Assembly: GCF_029714205.1 (NCBI RefSeq)
Contig: NZ_CP121648.1
Coordinates: 1-64,000 of the forward strand
Length of the DNA stretch: 64,000 nt
Source: Methylobacterium sp. CB376
GTDB lineage: Bacteria; Pseudomonadota; Alphaproteobacteria; Rhizobiales; Beijerinckiaceae
Reading direction: 5' to 3'
Part shown: positions 1 to 11,583 of the stretch, piece by piece
Layout of the letters: each line of letters starts with the position of its first letter
Numbering within the stretch: position 1 is the first letter of the stretch
Notes under the pieces: model-generated
The model's input: only the letters and a program-made list of their open reading frames with translations
Database searches by the model: none
Told to the model about the DNA's origin: nothing
Made by a program: the position numbers and the translations under genes

Positions 1-1485
1 ATGCGTGTGGATGGCGGCTTGGCGGAAGGGGTCGATCCGGGCAGGGGCGCTGGCGGCGACGTCGCGGCGGCGTGGCAGCGGGTCAAGCGGCGCCTGCGGG
101 CCGAACTCGGCGAGGATGTCTTCGCGAGCTGGTTCGCGCGGCTCGAATTGCAGGACGTGGCGGGCGGCACCGCCCGGCTGACCGTGCCCACGCGCTTCCT
201 CAAGAGCTGGATCGAGTCCCACTATCTCGACCGGGTCCTGGCGACCTTCCGCAGCGAGGCGGACGGGATCGACGGCATCGAGGTCGGGGTGCGCGGCCCG
301 ATGGCCCCGGCCCGGGCGGCGCCGGGCGCGGCGGCCTCCGCGCCGAAGCCCGCCTCGCCGATCCGGACGCCCGGCGCCGCGCCCGCGGCCCCGGCCACGA
401 TCGAACTGCCCGACGCGGATCGGGCGCAGCGCGGCGAGGGCGACCTCAGCGGCGCCCCCCTGGACGCGCGCCTGACCTTCCAGACCTTCGTGGTCGGCCG
501 CTCCAACGCCCTGGCGCACGCGGCGGCCGAGCGCGTCGCGGGCCACGAGGGCTCCGGGCCGATCTACAACCCGCTCTACTTCCACGCGGGCGTCGGCCTC
601 GGCAAGACGCACCTCCTGCACGCGATCGGCCACGCCGCCAAGGAGGCGGGGCGCCGGGTGATCTACCTCACCGCCGACCGCTTCATGTACGGCTTCGTCA
701 ACGCCCTGAAGACGCAGAACGCCCTCGCCTTCAAGGAGCGCCTGCGCGCCATCGACGTGCTCATCCTGGACGACGTGCAGTTCATCCAGGGCCGCTCGAT
801 CCAGGCCGAGTTCGGCCACACGCTCAACGCGCTGATCGATGCCGGCCGGCAGGTCGTGGCCGCCGCCGACCGTCCGCCGACGGAGCTGGAGAGCCTCGAC
901 GAGCGGGTGCGCTCCCGCCTCGCGGGCGGACTCGTGGTCGAGATCGGCACCCTCGACGAGGCCCTGCGGGCCACGATCCTGCAATCGCGCCTGGAGGCGG
1001 TCCGCGTCAGCCATCCGGGCTTCGAGGTGAGCCCCGCCGTCGCCGAGTACGTCGCCAAGGCGATCACCGCGAATGGCCGCGACCTCGAAGGGGCGGTCAA
1101 CCGCCTCCTCGCCCACGCCACGCTCACCGGCGCCCCGGTGACGCTGGAGACGGCCGAGACCGCGATCCGCGACCTCGTCAAGAACCGCGAGCCGAAGCGG
1201 GTCAAGATCGAGGACATCCAGAAGCTGGTGGCGAGCCGCTACAACGTCTCGCGCTCGGACATCCTGTCGGAGCGGCGCACCGCCGCCGTGGTCAAGCCGC
1301 GCCAGATCGCCATGTACCTCTCCAAGGTGCTGACGCTGCGCTCCCTGCCGGAGATCGGCCGCCGCTTCGGCGGGCGCGACCACACCACCGTGCTGCACGC
1401 CGTGCGCAAGATCGAGAAGGCGATCGGGGAGGATTCGGCCCTCAGCGACGAGGTCGAACTCCTCAAGCGCATGCTGCAGGATTGA
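1..1485 (+). CDS. dnaA: chromosomal replication initiator DnaA
   Basis: DnaA binds DnaA boxes at oriC and, in its ATP form, melts the origin and helps load the replicative helicase. The 494-residue protein shows an N-terminal domain (about 20-95), a low-complexity Ala/Pro linker (about 100-140), an AAA+ core with Walker A GVGLGKT (197-203) and Walker B LILDD (D257, D258), and a C-terminal DNA-binding domain with the GGRDHTT signature near 456. The ATG is the first base of the window, which suggests the replicon was cut there. Its promoter and any upstream DnaA boxes are out of view. dnaN and recF follow on the same strand, the classical order. Confidence 0.97.
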   Translation: MRVDGGLAEGVDPGRGAGGDVAAAWQRVKRRLRAELGEDVFASWFARLELQDVAGGTARLTVPTRFLKSWIESHYLDRVLATFRSEADGIDGIEVGVRGPMAPARAAPGAAASAPKPASPIRTPGAAPAAPATIELPDADRAQRGEGDLSGAPLDARLTFQTFVVGRSNALAHAAAERVAGHEGSGPIYNPLYFHAGVGLGKTHLLHAIGHAAKEAGRRVIYLTADRFMYGFVNALKTQNALAFKERLRAIDVLILDDVQFIQGRSIQAEFGHTLNALIDAGRQVVAAADRPPTELESLDERVRSRLAGGLVVEIGTLDEALRATILQSRLEAVRVSHPGFEVSPAVAEYVAKAITANGRDLEGAVNRLLAHATLTGAPVTLETAETAIRDLVKNREPKRVKIEDIQKLVASRYNVSRSDILSERRTAAVVKPRQIAMYLSKVLTLRSLPEIGRRFGGRDHTTVLHAVRKIEKAIGEDSALSDEVELLKRMLQD

Positions 1486-1687
1486 CGCCGCGCCGCCGGG
1501 CGCCGCCGGCGGTGCTTCGGCGGGGCCCTCGCGGCGCCCCGCCCCGGACCCCGCCTTCGCGCGCGGGCGGCCCCGGCTTGCCTTCGGGATGGAGCTTCGC
1601 CAAAGTTTCGACCCCGTGCGGGGCACGGGAAGCGATGCGGTGCCGGCCCTTGCGGGCCGCGAGAGTGTGAGACGGCGGACCACCCCC

Positions 1688-2809
1688 ATGAGAGTCACAG
1701 TCGAGCGCGCGGCCCTCCTACGGTCGCTCGGCCACGTGCACCGCGTCGTCGAGCGGCGCAACACGATCCCGATCCTGTCGAACGTGCTGCTGCGCTCCAG
1801 CGCCGACGGCCTGCAGCTGAGGGCGACCGACCTCGACATCGAGGTCACGGAGACGATCCCGGCCGACGTGGTGGATGGCGGCGCCACCACGGTGCCGGCC
1901 CACGTGATCTACGACATCGTGCGCAAGCTGCCCGACGGCGTCCAGGTCTCCCTGGAGACGACGGGCGAGACCGGCCAGATGCAGATCCGCTCGGGCCGCT
2001 CGCGCTTCATGCTGGGCGCCCTGCCGGAGGCGGATTTCCCCGACCTCGCCGCGGGCGAACTGCCCCACCGCTTCCAGCTCCAGGCCGCCGAGCTGAAGAA
2101 GCTGATCGACAAGACGCAGTTCGCGATCTCGACCGAGGAGACGCGCTACTACCTGAACGGGATCTTCTTCCACACGATCGAGACGGAGGCGGGCTTGCGC
2201 CTGCGCGCCGTCGCGACGGACGGGCACCGGCTCGCGCGGGTCGAGATGCCCGCCCCCGAGGGCAGCCGCGGCATGCCGGGCATCATCGTGCCGCGCAAGG
2301 CCGTGGCCGAGATCCAGAAGCTCGTGGAGGATGGCGGCGACAGCGTCGGGGTGGAACTCTCGCCCGCCAAGGTCCGCTTCACCTTCTCCAGCGGGGTGAC
2401 GCTGATCTCGAAGCTGATCGACGGCACCTTCCCGGATTACCAGCGCGTGATCCCGACCGGGAACGACAAGCTCCTCACCGTCGAGCGCGAGCAATTCGCC
2501 AAGGCGGTCGACCGCGTCTCGACCATCTCCTCGGAGCGCGGGCGCGCGGTGAAGCTCGCGGTCGGCGGCGGGCGGCTGTCGCTCTCGGTGAACAACCCGG
2601 ATTCCGGCAGCGCCACCGAGGAACTCGACGTCGATTACGAGGCCGCGCCCCTCGATATCGGCTTCAACGCCCGCTACCTGCTCGACATCACGGCGCAGCT
2701 CGACGGCGACAGCGCCCTGTTCAAGCTCGCCGATCCGGGCTCCCCGACCCTGATCCAGGACAAGGAGGGGGCGCCGGCCCTCTACGTGCTGATGCCGATG
2801 CGGGTGTGA
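1688..2809 (+). CDS. dnaN: DNA polymerase III beta sliding clamp
   Basis: The beta clamp is a ring-shaped dimer that tethers DNA polymerase III to the template. From the ATG at 1688 the protein is 373 residues, the usual clamp length, and starts MRVTVERAALLRSLGHV. The frame is open back to 1589, but the extra residues do not resemble a clamp, so the internal ATG is preferred. It ends LMPMRV, the characteristic clamp terminus. It lies 202 bp after dnaA; that gap shows nothing beyond GC-rich sequence. Confidence 0.97.
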   Translation: MRVTVERAALLRSLGHVHRVVERRNTIPILSNVLLRSSADGLQLRATDLDIEVTETIPADVVDGGATTVPAHVIYDIVRKLPDGVQVSLETTGETGQMQIRSGRSRFMLGALPEADFPDLAAGELPHRFQLQAAELKKLIDKTQFAISTEETRYYLNGIFFHTIETEAGLRLRAVATDGHRLARVEMPAPEGSRGMPGIIVPRKAVAEIQKLVEDGGDSVGVELSPAKVRFTFSSGVTLISKLIDGTFPDYQRVIPTGNDKLLTVEREQFAKAVDRVSTISSERGRAVKLAVGGGRLSLSVNNPDSGSATEELDVDYEAAPLDIGFNARYLLDITAQLDGDSALFKLADPGSPTLIQDKEGAPALYVLMPMRV

Positions 2810-2854
2810 GGCGGGCGCGCTCCCGCGCCGGTCGCGCCGGGTTCCGCCAGGCCC

Positions 2855-2888
2855 GGCCCGGCGGCGCGGGTCCGCGCTCCGCCGGGCC
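2855..2888 (+). terminator. GC-rich hairpin between dnaN and recF
   Basis: Perfect 10-bp inverted repeat (GGCCCGGCGG at 2855-2864, CCGCCGGGCC at 2879-2888) whose loop can itself fold. It begins 46 bp after the dnaN stop. No T-tract follows, so it may be an attenuator or RNA-stabilising structure rather than a true intrinsic terminator. Confidence 0.4.
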
Positions 2889-2982
2889 GCGACGGCGCTC
2901 CGTGGCGATCGATCGCGTCGGGCCGCGGGCGAGGGATCTTGCAACCCGGCGCCGGGACGGGTGATTGGGTGGCCCAGGACCC

Positions 2983-4131
2983 ATGGCCGCCCCCGATCCC
3001 TTCCGCGTCACGCGCCTCATCGCCCGCGACTTCCGCAACCACGCCAGCCTCGACCTCGGCGTGGGCCGGCCCTTCGTGGCGCTGGTGGGCGAGAACGGTG
3101 CCGGCAAGACCAACATCCTCGAGGCGCTCTCGCTGTTCGCGCCCGGCCGGGGCCTGCGCCGGGCCGATTTCGCCGCCATGGCGCGCGAGGGCGGGCCGGG
3201 CGGCTTCGCGGTGTCGCTCAGCGTCGAGGGGCCGCACGGTGAGCACCGCGTCGGCACCGCCTGGGAGCCGCCGCAGGGGCGCGAGGAGCGCGGCGGGCGC
3301 CAGTGCCGGATCGACGGAGCGAGCGCCCCCTCGCCCACCGCCTTCGCGGAGCAGTTGCGGGTCGTCTGGCTCACCCCGGACCTCGACGCGCTGTTCCGCG
3401 GCCCGGCGGGGGATCGGCGGCGCTTCCTCGACCGCCTCGTCCTCGCGGTCGATGCCGGCCACGGCAGCCGCGTCAGCGCCCTTGAGCGTGCCCTGCGCTC
3501 CCGCAACCGGCTGCTGGAGGAGCGGCCCGAGGACGGGCCCTGGCTCGACGCGATCGAGCGCGAGGTGGCGGAACTGGCGATCGCCGTGGCGCTCGCCCGG
3601 CGCGAGACGGTGGAGCGCCTCGACCGGCTGATCCTCGCCACCCGCGACGCGGCCTCGCCCTTCCCCTGGGCGGGGGTCCGGCTCGAGGGCGACATCGACG
3701 ACCTCGTGGCGGTCTGGCCGGCCGTGGACGCCGAGGACCGCTTCCGCGCGACGCTGCGCCAGAACCGCTTCCGCGACCGCGCCGCGGGCCGCACGCTCGC
3801 CGGCCCGCAGGCCTCCGACCTCGTGGTGCGCCACGGCCCCAAGGACGTGCCGGCCGGCACCGCCTCGACCGGCGAGCAGAAGGCGCTGCTGATCGGCCTC
3901 GTGCTCGCCCATGCCCGCCTGGTCGCCGGCATGAGCGGGCTGGCGCCCCTCGTCCTCCTCGACGAGGTCGCGGCCCATCTCGACCCGCGCCGGCGCGCGG
4001 GCCTGTTCGACGCCCTGGAGGCGCTGCCGGGGCAGGTCTGGATGACCGGGGCGGATCCGGCGCTGTTCGCGGAACTCGGGAGCCGCGGCGACGTGGTCGC
4101 GGTGGCGGAGGGGCAGGTGCGGCCCGGCTGA
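2983..4131 (+). CDS. recF: DNA replication/repair protein RecF
   Basis: RecF is an SMC-like ATPase that helps RecO and RecR load RecA at single-strand gaps. The 382-residue protein has Walker A GENGAGKTN (36-44), an ABC-type signature region STGEQKALLIG near 290, and Walker B LVLLDEVAAHLD further on. The ATG at 2983 puts MAAPDPFRVTRL directly before the first conserved strand; a TTG at 2965 is possible but adds only six residues. In many alphaproteobacteria gyrB follows recF; here a decayed toxin-antitoxin locus and recQ follow instead. Confidence 0.95.
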   Translation: MAAPDPFRVTRLIARDFRNHASLDLGVGRPFVALVGENGAGKTNILEALSLFAPGRGLRRADFAAMAREGGPGGFAVSLSVEGPHGEHRVGTAWEPPQGREERGGRQCRIDGASAPSPTAFAEQLRVVWLTPDLDALFRGPAGDRRRFLDRLVLAVDAGHGSRVSALERALRSRNRLLEERPEDGPWLDAIEREVAELAIAVALARRETVERLDRLILATRDAASPFPWAGVRLEGDIDDLVAVWPAVDAEDRFRATLRQNRFRDRAAGRTLAGPQASDLVVRHGPKDVPAGTASTGEQKALLIGLVLAHARLVAGMSGLAPLVLLDEVAAHLDPRRRAGLFDALEALPGQVWMTGADPALFAELGSRGDVVAVAEGQVRPG

Positions 4132-4137
4132 GCCGCC

Positions 4138-4480
4138 TCAGGGGCGGGCGGAGGGAATGTCGGTCCGCACGACATCGTCGCCGACGAAGGGCAGGGGCAC
4201 GTCGGGCGGCACGCGCGGGAGCATGGTCCGACGAAGGGGATGCCGGTTCGGCGAAGACCATCTGCCGAGCCGGTGGCCGGATAGCGCGCGACGCGCTCCT
4301 GGATCGGTTTGGCGCGCTCGCGCAAGGGGGGCGTCCCCGACGCGCGATGCGTGACGCTTGGCGCCGTTGCGGCGCGTTCGTGAGTGCCATACGCACGGCA
4401 TCCGTCTTGCTCACGCGCGCGATCGACGCCAGCGTCGCGGCGAGGCGCTCCACCTCGTCGTCCTGGTCGTTCAGGGGCAT
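4138..4480 (-). pseudogene. remnant of a vapBC toxin-antitoxin locus
   Basis: Read from 4480 on the minus strand, the first about 45 residues (MPLNDQDDEVERLAATLA, then SKTDAVRMAL) match the N-terminus of VapB antitoxins of the Rv0623 type. After a run of Cs near 4357-4362 the frame breaks, and VapB-like sequence continues one frame over (LRERAKPIQERVARYPATG). In a third frame the last about 20 residues before the stop at 4138 (PLPFVGDDVVRTDIPSA) resemble the C-terminus of VapC PIN toxins. The catalytic middle of VapC is missing. I infer an inactivated, internally deleted vapBC pair. Homology is by eye, so confidence is moderate. Confidence 0.55.
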
Positions 4481-4600
4481 CGAGACCCTGCCTTTGGGAC
4501 GCCGGGAGAGCTGTGTCGACCCGGGCCGGCCGCGATCGCCGCGACGGCCCCGAACCGGAGGCGGGACGCGGCGCCCGCCCGACCTTGAAGCAGGGACCCG

Positions 4601-6448
4601 ATGACCTCACGCCTCGACGAGGCCCGCGCCGCCCTTCAGACGACCTTCGGCTACGAGGATTTCCGGCCCGGCCAGGCGGAGGTGATCGGCGCCGTGCTCG
4701 ACGGGCGCGACGTGCTCGCCGTGATGCCGACCGGCTCCGGCAAGTCGATGACCTACCAGCTCCCGGCCCTGGTCGAGCGCGCCCTCACCGTGGTGGTCTC
4801 GCCGCTGATCGCGCTCATGCACGACCAGGTGCAGCAGATGCGCGGCTTCGGGGTCGCGGCCGCCACCCTCAATTCGAGCGTCGACGAGGCGAGCGCCAAG
4901 GCGGCATGGCGCCAGATCCGCGCCGGTGACCTGCGCCTCCTCTTCGTCTCGCCCGAGCGCCTGCTGATGGAGGGGCTGATCGAGGCGCTGCAGGGCGCGG
5001 GCGTGCGGCGCCTCGCCGTCGACGAGGCGCATTGCGTCTCGCAATGGGGCCACGACTTCCGGCCGGAATACCGGGAGCTCGCCCGCGCCCGCGAGGCCCT
5101 GGGCGGCGTCCAGATGGTGGCGCTCACCGCCACCGCCGACACGGCGACGCGGGCCGACATCACCGAGCGGCTCTTCCCGGCCGGGCGCAGGCCCGAGATC
5201 TTCGTCCACTCCTTCGACCGGCCGAACATCCGGCTCACCTTCGCCCCCAAGGAGCACCCGACCCGCCAGATCAGCCGCTTCCTGCGCACCCGCCGGTCGG
5301 AGAGCGGCATCGTCTACTGCTCGTCGCGCAAGCGCACCGAGCAGCTCGCCCAGATGCTGCAGGAGGAGGGCGTCAACGCCCTGCCCTACCATGCGGGCCT
5401 CGACCAGGGCACGCGGATGCGCAACCAGGACGCCTTCCTGCAGGAGGACGGCATGGTCATGGTGGCGACCGTCGCCTTCGGCATGGGCATCAACAAGCCG
5501 GACGTGCGCTTCGTCTGCCACGCCGACATGCCCTCGAACGTCGAGGGCTACTACCAGGAGATCGGCCGCGCCGGCCGCGACGGGCTGCCGGCCGACACGC
5601 TCACCCTCTACGGCCTCGACGACATGGCCCTGCGCCGCCGCCAGATCGAGGAGAAGGACATCCCGGACGAGCGCCGCCGGGTCGAGCGCCGCAAGCTCGA
5701 CGCGATGATCGCGCTCTGCGAGGGCGCCACCTGCCGCCGCCAGTCGCTCCTCGCCTATTTCGGCGAGGCGAGCGCCCCGTGCGGGCGCTGCGACCTCTGC
5801 CGGGGCGGCGTGGCGCTGGTCGACGGCACCGTGGCGGCCCAGAAGGTGCTCTCGGCGATCGTGCGCACCGGCCAGCGCTTCGGCGCCGCCTATGTCTGCG
5901 ACCTCGTCCACGGCAAGGAGACCGACCAGATCCGGCGCAACGGCCACACCAAGCTCAAGACCTTCGGCGTCGGGGCCGACAAGCCGGTCGCGGCGTGGCG
6001 CTCGATCCTGCGCCAGCTCTTCGCGGCCGGCGCCGTCGCCGAGAACCAGGACGGCTATGGCGGCCTCGCCATGACCGAGAAGGGCGAGGCGATCCTGTTC
6101 GGGCGCGAGCCCGTGCAGCTGCGCCCGGACCCCGAGCCGAAGGCCCCCAAGGAGCGCCGGGCCCGCGGGGCGGAGCGCGACGACACGCTCGGCCTCTCGT
6201 CCGAGGACGAGGCCCTGTTCCAGCACCTGCGCGGCCTGCGCGCCACCCTGGCCCGCCAGGAGGGCGTCGCCGCCTACATGATCTTCCCCGACCGCACCCT
6301 GGTCGAGATGGCCCGCGCGAAGCCGGTCGACCTCTGGGCCCTGCGCTCGGTCCACGGCGTCGGCGAGCGCAAGCGCGAGGCCTACGGCGAGGCCTTCGTC
6401 GCGACGATCGCGGATTTCCTCGCCGACGCCGCCAAGCGCGCCGGCTGA
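4601..6448 (+). CDS. recQ: ATP-dependent DNA helicase RecQ
   Basis: A 3'-5' superfamily 2 helicase acting in recombination and fork repair. In the 615 residues: Q-motif region FRPGQ (21-25), Walker A TGSGKS (44-49), DEAH box (141-144) followed by [13 protein letters not shown], helicase motifs IV-VI including [10 protein letters not shown], a zinc-binding stretch with four cysteines (CEGATC, then CGRCDLC, about 374-405), a winged-helix RQC region, and a C-terminal HRDC domain (about 525-610). Length and order are those of full bacterial RecQ. It stands alone, 120 bp after the vapBC remnant. Confidence 0.96.
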   Translation: MTSRLDEARAALQTTFGYEDFRPGQAEVIGAVLDGRDVLAVMPTGSGKSMTYQLPALVERALTVVVSPLIALMHDQVQQMRGFGVAAATLNSSVDEASAKAAWRQIRAGDLRLLFVSPERLLMEGLIEALQGAGVRRLAVDEAHCVSQWGHDFRPEYRELARAREALGGVQMVALTATADTATRADITERLFPAGRRPEIFVHSFDRPNIRLTFAPKEHPTRQISRFLRTRRSESGIVYCSSRKRTEQLAQMLQEEGVNALPYHAGLDQGTRMRNQDAFLQEDGMVMVATVAFGMGINKPDVRFVCHADMPSNVEGYYQEIGRAGRDGLPADTLTLYGLDDMALRRRQIEEKDIPDERRRVERRKLDAMIALCEGATCRRQSLLAYFGEASAPCGRCDLCRGGVALVDGTVAAQKVLSAIVRTGQRFGAAYVCDLVHGKETDQIRRNGHTKLKTFGVGADKPVAAWRSILRQLFAAGAVAENQDGYGGLAMTEKGEAILFGREPVQLRPDPEPKAPKERRARGAERDDTLGLSSEDEALFQHLRGLRATLARQEGVAAYMIFPDRTLVEMARAKPVDLWALRSVHGVGERKREAYGEAFVATIADFLADAAKRAG

Positions 6449-6467
6449 GGCGCCCGCCCGGAGCATT

Positions 6468-6487
6468 CCGCCGAGGCGCCTCGGCGG
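6468..6487. terminator. 20-bp perfect palindrome after recQ
   Basis: CCGCCGAGGC is followed immediately by its reverse complement, starting 20 bp after the recQ stop. It could end recQ transcription before purL. There is no T-tract. Confidence 0.4.
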
Positions 6488-6666
6488 CAAGGCCGTTGCT
6501 CCGCTCCCGGCACGGTCGCCTCCCTCTCCGACCGGGGAAACCCTCGCCGCCAGGCTGGCAAATGCGCGGGCCGATGCGCCCTCGCGGGTCCGCGCCCATT
6601 GCCCTCCCTCCCCCGGCTGCCGTATGCGCTGGGCCTCGACCGCGAGGCCGCCGCAGAGGGTGCCGC

Positions 6667-8880
<2,214 letters not shown>

Positions 8881-8920
8881 TCCCGAGGGCCGGATCCCGG
8901 CGGAGACGGAGAACGCTTCG

Positions 8921-9157
8921 ATGCCCATGGACGCCCGCGAGATCGAGACGATGATCCGGGAGGCCCTCCCGGACGCGACGGTCGAGATCCGCGACCTCGC
9001 CGGCGACGGCGACCACTACGCCGCCACCGTCGTGTCGGCCGCCTTCAAGGGCAAGTCGCGGGTGCAGCAGCATCAGATGGTCTATGGTGCATTGCAGGGT
9101 CGCATGGGCGGCGTGCTTCACGCGCTTGCGCTCACCACGGGCGTCCCCCAGGATTAG
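8921..9157 (+). CDS. bolA: BolA family protein
   Basis: 78-residue BolA/IbaG-type protein. These proteins pair with monothiol glutaredoxins to bind or transfer [2Fe-2S] clusters, and the next gene is exactly such a glutaredoxin (56 bp gap). The conserved core VSAAFKGKSRVQQHQMVY with an invariant-type histidine and the start DAREIETMIREALPDA are typical. A second in-frame ATG lies two codons later at 8927; either could be the start. It follows purL by 40 bp and may be co-transcribed with it. Confidence 0.9.
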   Translation: MPMDAREIETMIREALPDATVEIRDLAGDGDHYAATVVSAAFKGKSRVQQHQMVYGALQGRMGGVLHALALTTGVPQD

Positions 9158-9212
9158 GGCACCGCATCAGCTGCCGGCGGGCGCGCCGCACCGCCCTCAC
9201 CGAGAGGACATC

Positions 9213-9551
9213 ATGACCGACATCAACAGCCGCATCGAGAGCGAGATCAAGTCCCAGGACGTTGTCGTGTTCATGAAGGGCACGCCGCAATTCCCGATGT
9301 GCGGGTTCTCCGGCCAGGTCGCGCAGATCCTCAACTACCTCGGCGTGCCCTACAAGGGCGTGAACGTGCTGGAGGACATGGAGATCCGCGAGGGCATCAA
9401 GGCCTACTCGAACTGGCCGACCATCCCGCAGGTCTACGTGAAGGGCGAGTTCGTCGGCGGCTGCGACATCACCCGCGAGATGTTCCAGTCGGGCGAGCTG
9501 CAGCAGCTGCTCTCCGAGAAGGGCATCGCGGTCAAGACCGCCGCCGCCTGA
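9213..9551 (+). CDS. grxD: monothiol glutaredoxin, Grx4 family
   Basis: 112-residue CGFS-type glutaredoxin (CGFS at 30-33) that coordinates a [2Fe-2S] cluster with glutathione and works with BolA in iron-sulfur delivery. TIPQVYVKGEFVGGCDI is the glutathione-binding region. The ATG at 9213 follows GAGAGGACATC, a good ribosome-binding site; the longer open frame upstream overlaps bolA and is not used. A strong intrinsic terminator ends the unit, so purL-bolA-grxD or bolA-grxD is likely an operon. Confidence 0.95.
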   Translation: MTDINSRIESEIKSQDVVVFMKGTPQFPMCGFSGQVAQILNYLGVPYKGVNVLEDMEIREGIKAYSNWPTIPQVYVKGEFVGGCDITREMFQSGELQQLLSEKGIAVKTAAA

Positions 9552-9581
9552 GGGCGAACACCGCCGGACCGGCACGGGAGG

Positions 9582-9602
9582 GGGCGCGCGAGCGCCCTTT
9601 TT
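9582..9602 (+). terminator. intrinsic terminator after grxD
   Basis: GGGCGC stem (9582-9587), GCGA loop, GCGCCC (9592-9597), then TTTTT. This is the clearest Rho-independent terminator in the window. Confidence 0.85.
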
Positions 9603-9673
9603 CGTGCCCGCCGTGAACCCTCCGCCCCCGGCCGCGTCTGTACCCGAGAGGGGCGGCAGCGGCGGATGGTTCC

Positions 9674-10573
9674 ATGTACGACGTCATCATCGTGGGCGGC
9701 GGGCCCGCGGGTCTGAGCGCGGCCCTGGTGCTCGGCCGCTGCCGCCGCACCGTGCTGCTCCTCGACGCCGGGCACCCCCGCAACGCCGTGACGCCGCGCA
9801 TGAACGGCTATCTCGGCCATGACGGCTGCCCCCCGGGCGCCCTGCGCGACCAGGGCCGGGCCGAACTCTCCCGCTACCCGACCGTCGAGGTCCGCGACGC
9901 CGACGTGGCCGACGCGCGGCGCGACGAGGAGGGCTTCACCGTGGTTCTGGCGGATGGCCGGCGCGAGGCCGCCCGCCGCCTCGTCCTCGCCACCGGGCTC
10001 GCCACCGAATTGCCGCCCGTCGAGGGATTCCGCGACTTCTGGGGGCGCGGCGTGCACCACTGCCCCTATTGCGACGGCTACGAGAACCGCGACGCGCCGG
10101 TGGCGGTCTACGGACGCGGCGGCTGCGGCAAGGGCCTCGCCCTGGAACTCACCGCCTGGACCCGGGACCTGACCCTGTGCAGCGACGGGCCGGCGGAGCA
10201 CCTGTCCGGGGAGGACCGCGCGCGGCTCGCGCGCCAGGGCATCCGCCTCGACGAGCGCCCGGTCGCCCGCGTCGAGGGCGAGGACGGGCGCCTCGCCCGC
10301 ATCCGCTTCCGGGACGGCGCCGCCCTGCCCTGCGGCGCCATGTTCTTCACTCCCGCCGAGTGCGTTCCCTCGCCCCTCGTCGCGCGGCTCGGCTGCGACC
10401 TCACCCCGAAGGGCACCGTGCCGACGCGCGACTACGAGCAGTCGAACGTCCCGGGCCTCTACGTGGCGGGCGACGCCTCGCGCCGGGTGCAGTTCGCGAT
10501 CGTGGCCGCCGCGGAGGGCGCCATGGCGGCCTTCGCGATCAATACCGAGCTCCTGCGCGAGGACACCGCGTGA
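9674..10573 (+). CDS. thioredoxin-reductase-like NAD(P)/FAD oxidoreductase
   Basis: 299-residue pyridine nucleotide-disulfide oxidoreductase. The N-terminal FAD-binding motif VGGGPAGLSAA begins at about residue 7, the redox pair CPYC is at C130/C133, and a C-terminal VAGDASR motif binds the flavin. This CxxC in the NAD(P) half is the thioredoxin reductase arrangement. The usual central GxGxxA/G dinucleotide motif is atypical (YGRGGCGKGLA), so the electron donor and partner are unclear. The family includes bacterial low-molecular-weight TrxR homologues near stress genes. It is monocistronic, after a terminator. Confidence 0.85.
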   Translation: MYDVIIVGGGPAGLSAALVLGRCRRTVLLLDAGHPRNAVTPRMNGYLGHDGCPPGALRDQGRAELSRYPTVEVRDADVADARRDEEGFTVVLADGRREAARRLVLATGLATELPPVEGFRDFWGRGVHHCPYCDGYENRDAPVAVYGRGGCGKGLALELTAWTRDLTLCSDGPAEHLSGEDRARLARQGIRLDERPVARVEGEDGRLARIRFRDGAALPCGAMFFTPAECVPSPLVARLGCDLTPKGTVPTRDYEQSNVPGLYVAGDASRRVQFAIVAAAEGAMAAFAINTELLREDTA

Positions 10574-10724
10574 GCCGAGCTTTCGTCCGCCTGATGCGCA
10601 CGCACGTTGCGCCCATCGCCGCGGTTCATGCCGGCCGGTAGGGCGGTGCGCGGGCGCTTCAAGAATACCCTGCCCGGCAAAACGTTGTTAAGCTTACCGG
10701 GTGATTTGCAGCGGGGGGTTGAGC

Positions 10725-10910
10725 ATGCTGGCTTTGGCGAGGGTGTGGCGCGTCCGGCTCTCCCGGGAGCCGCAGCCCGGAGCGCGGGCGGGGGCGCCGC
10801 CCGCGCCGGCCCTGGCCGGGCCTCCGGCCGAGGGCGAGCAGGAGCGTCGCGGACTGACCGCCCGCGAACTGATCCGGATGGCGCAATCGGCGCGCATCAC
10901 CCGCAACTGA
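10725..10910 (+). CDS. small hypothetical protein, 61 aa
   Basis: Unrecognised. The frame from the ATG at 10725 gives MLALARVWRVRLSREPQP, a Pro/Ala-rich middle, and a polar C-terminus LTARELIRMAQSARITRN. GGGGGG at 10713-10718 lies a plausible distance upstream. A GC-rich hairpin lies just after the stop, which favours a real short transcript. A GTG at 10701 would add eight residues. Possibly a genus-specific small protein. Confidence 0.45.
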   Translation: MLALARVWRVRLSREPQPGARAGAPPAPALAGPPAEGEQERRGLTARELIRMAQSARITRN

Positions 10911-10915
10911 GCGTC

Positions 10916-10939
10916 GCGGCCCCGGCGCGACGGGGCCGC
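10916..10939 (+). terminator. hairpin after the 61-aa ORF
   Basis: GCGGCCCC (10916-10923) and GGGGCCGC (10932-10939) with an 8-nt loop, 5 bp after the stop codon. No T-tract. Confidence 0.35.
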
Positions 10940-11403
10940 ACGATCGCCGCGCGGCGCTGGCGAGCCCGGCGGCGGACCCGATTCGTCCCTGCGGGAGCGC
11001 GCGGGGCGCCGGAGCCCTTCGCGAGGCCGGGGCGGCCTGCTTCGCCGCATCGGGCCGGCCGCCGGGCGACCCGCAACCTGTGATCCCCTGAGCCGGTCAT
11101 CCCGCGGCCGTCGCGTGGTCGGCCGGCAGCAACCAGCGCGCGATGCTTCGCGCGCCGGGCGCCGACGTCCCGCAGCGCAGCGGGGAGATCTGCGTGCGCT
11201 GCCGCACATCCATCGCGGCGACCGTTCACTACTTCTTGCGAAAGCCGAACCGCCCAAGTCCTCGGGACTTGCGGGGGAGCTGCAAAACTTTTTGCATGGA
11301 GCCACGACGCGGGCGGAACTGTTCAGCTCGCTCCGTGTTTCTCAGTATCCTGTATGCGTACGCGTACCCCACCAGCCACGGGCTCCGCGCCCGGGGGACC
11401 GCT
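10940..11403. other. non-coding stretch
   Basis: 464 bp with no convincing gene. The left half is GC-rich; the right half (about 11215-11370) is clearly less so and probably holds the promoter for the 58-aa gene that follows. Open frames here have no gene-like composition. Confidence 0.4.
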
Positions 11404-11580
11404 ATGCCCGATTTCGACGCCCGCCATCTCGACGACACAGAGGCCCTCGCCCGCCTCGCCGAGATCCTGCACCCGACCAAGGCCCTGCGCGGCCAAGCCA
11501 AGGCCCGCGGCCGACGCCGCGTGCGCGAGGGCTTGGCCGACCCCGCGAAGCCGGCCGACAAGTCGGACGAGGCGGCCTGA
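11404..11580 (+). CDS. small hypothetical protein, 58 aa
   Basis: Unrecognised charged protein starting MPDFDARHLDDTEALARL. An acidic, helix-prone N-terminus (DDTEALARLAEIL) is followed by a basic stretch (GQAKARGRRRVREGLAD). The frame is open to 11143, but the part before 11404 has cysteine- and arginine-rich shadow composition. It is convergent with the next gene (3 bp between stops). Not assignable to a function. Confidence 0.55.
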   Translation: MPDFDARHLDDTEALARLAEILHPTKALRGQAKARGRRRVREGLADPAKPADKSDEAA

Positions 11581-11583
11581 CCC

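Noticed and set aside
1486..1687. Replication origin or DnaA boxes between dnaA and dnaN
   Set aside because: No TTATCCACA-like boxes or AT-rich unwinding region are visible there; alphaproteobacterial origins often lie elsewhere.
5032..6666. Upstream extension of purL giving a 1282-residue product
   Set aside because: The extension is an out-of-frame reading of recQ. Residues typical of PurL begin only at 6667.
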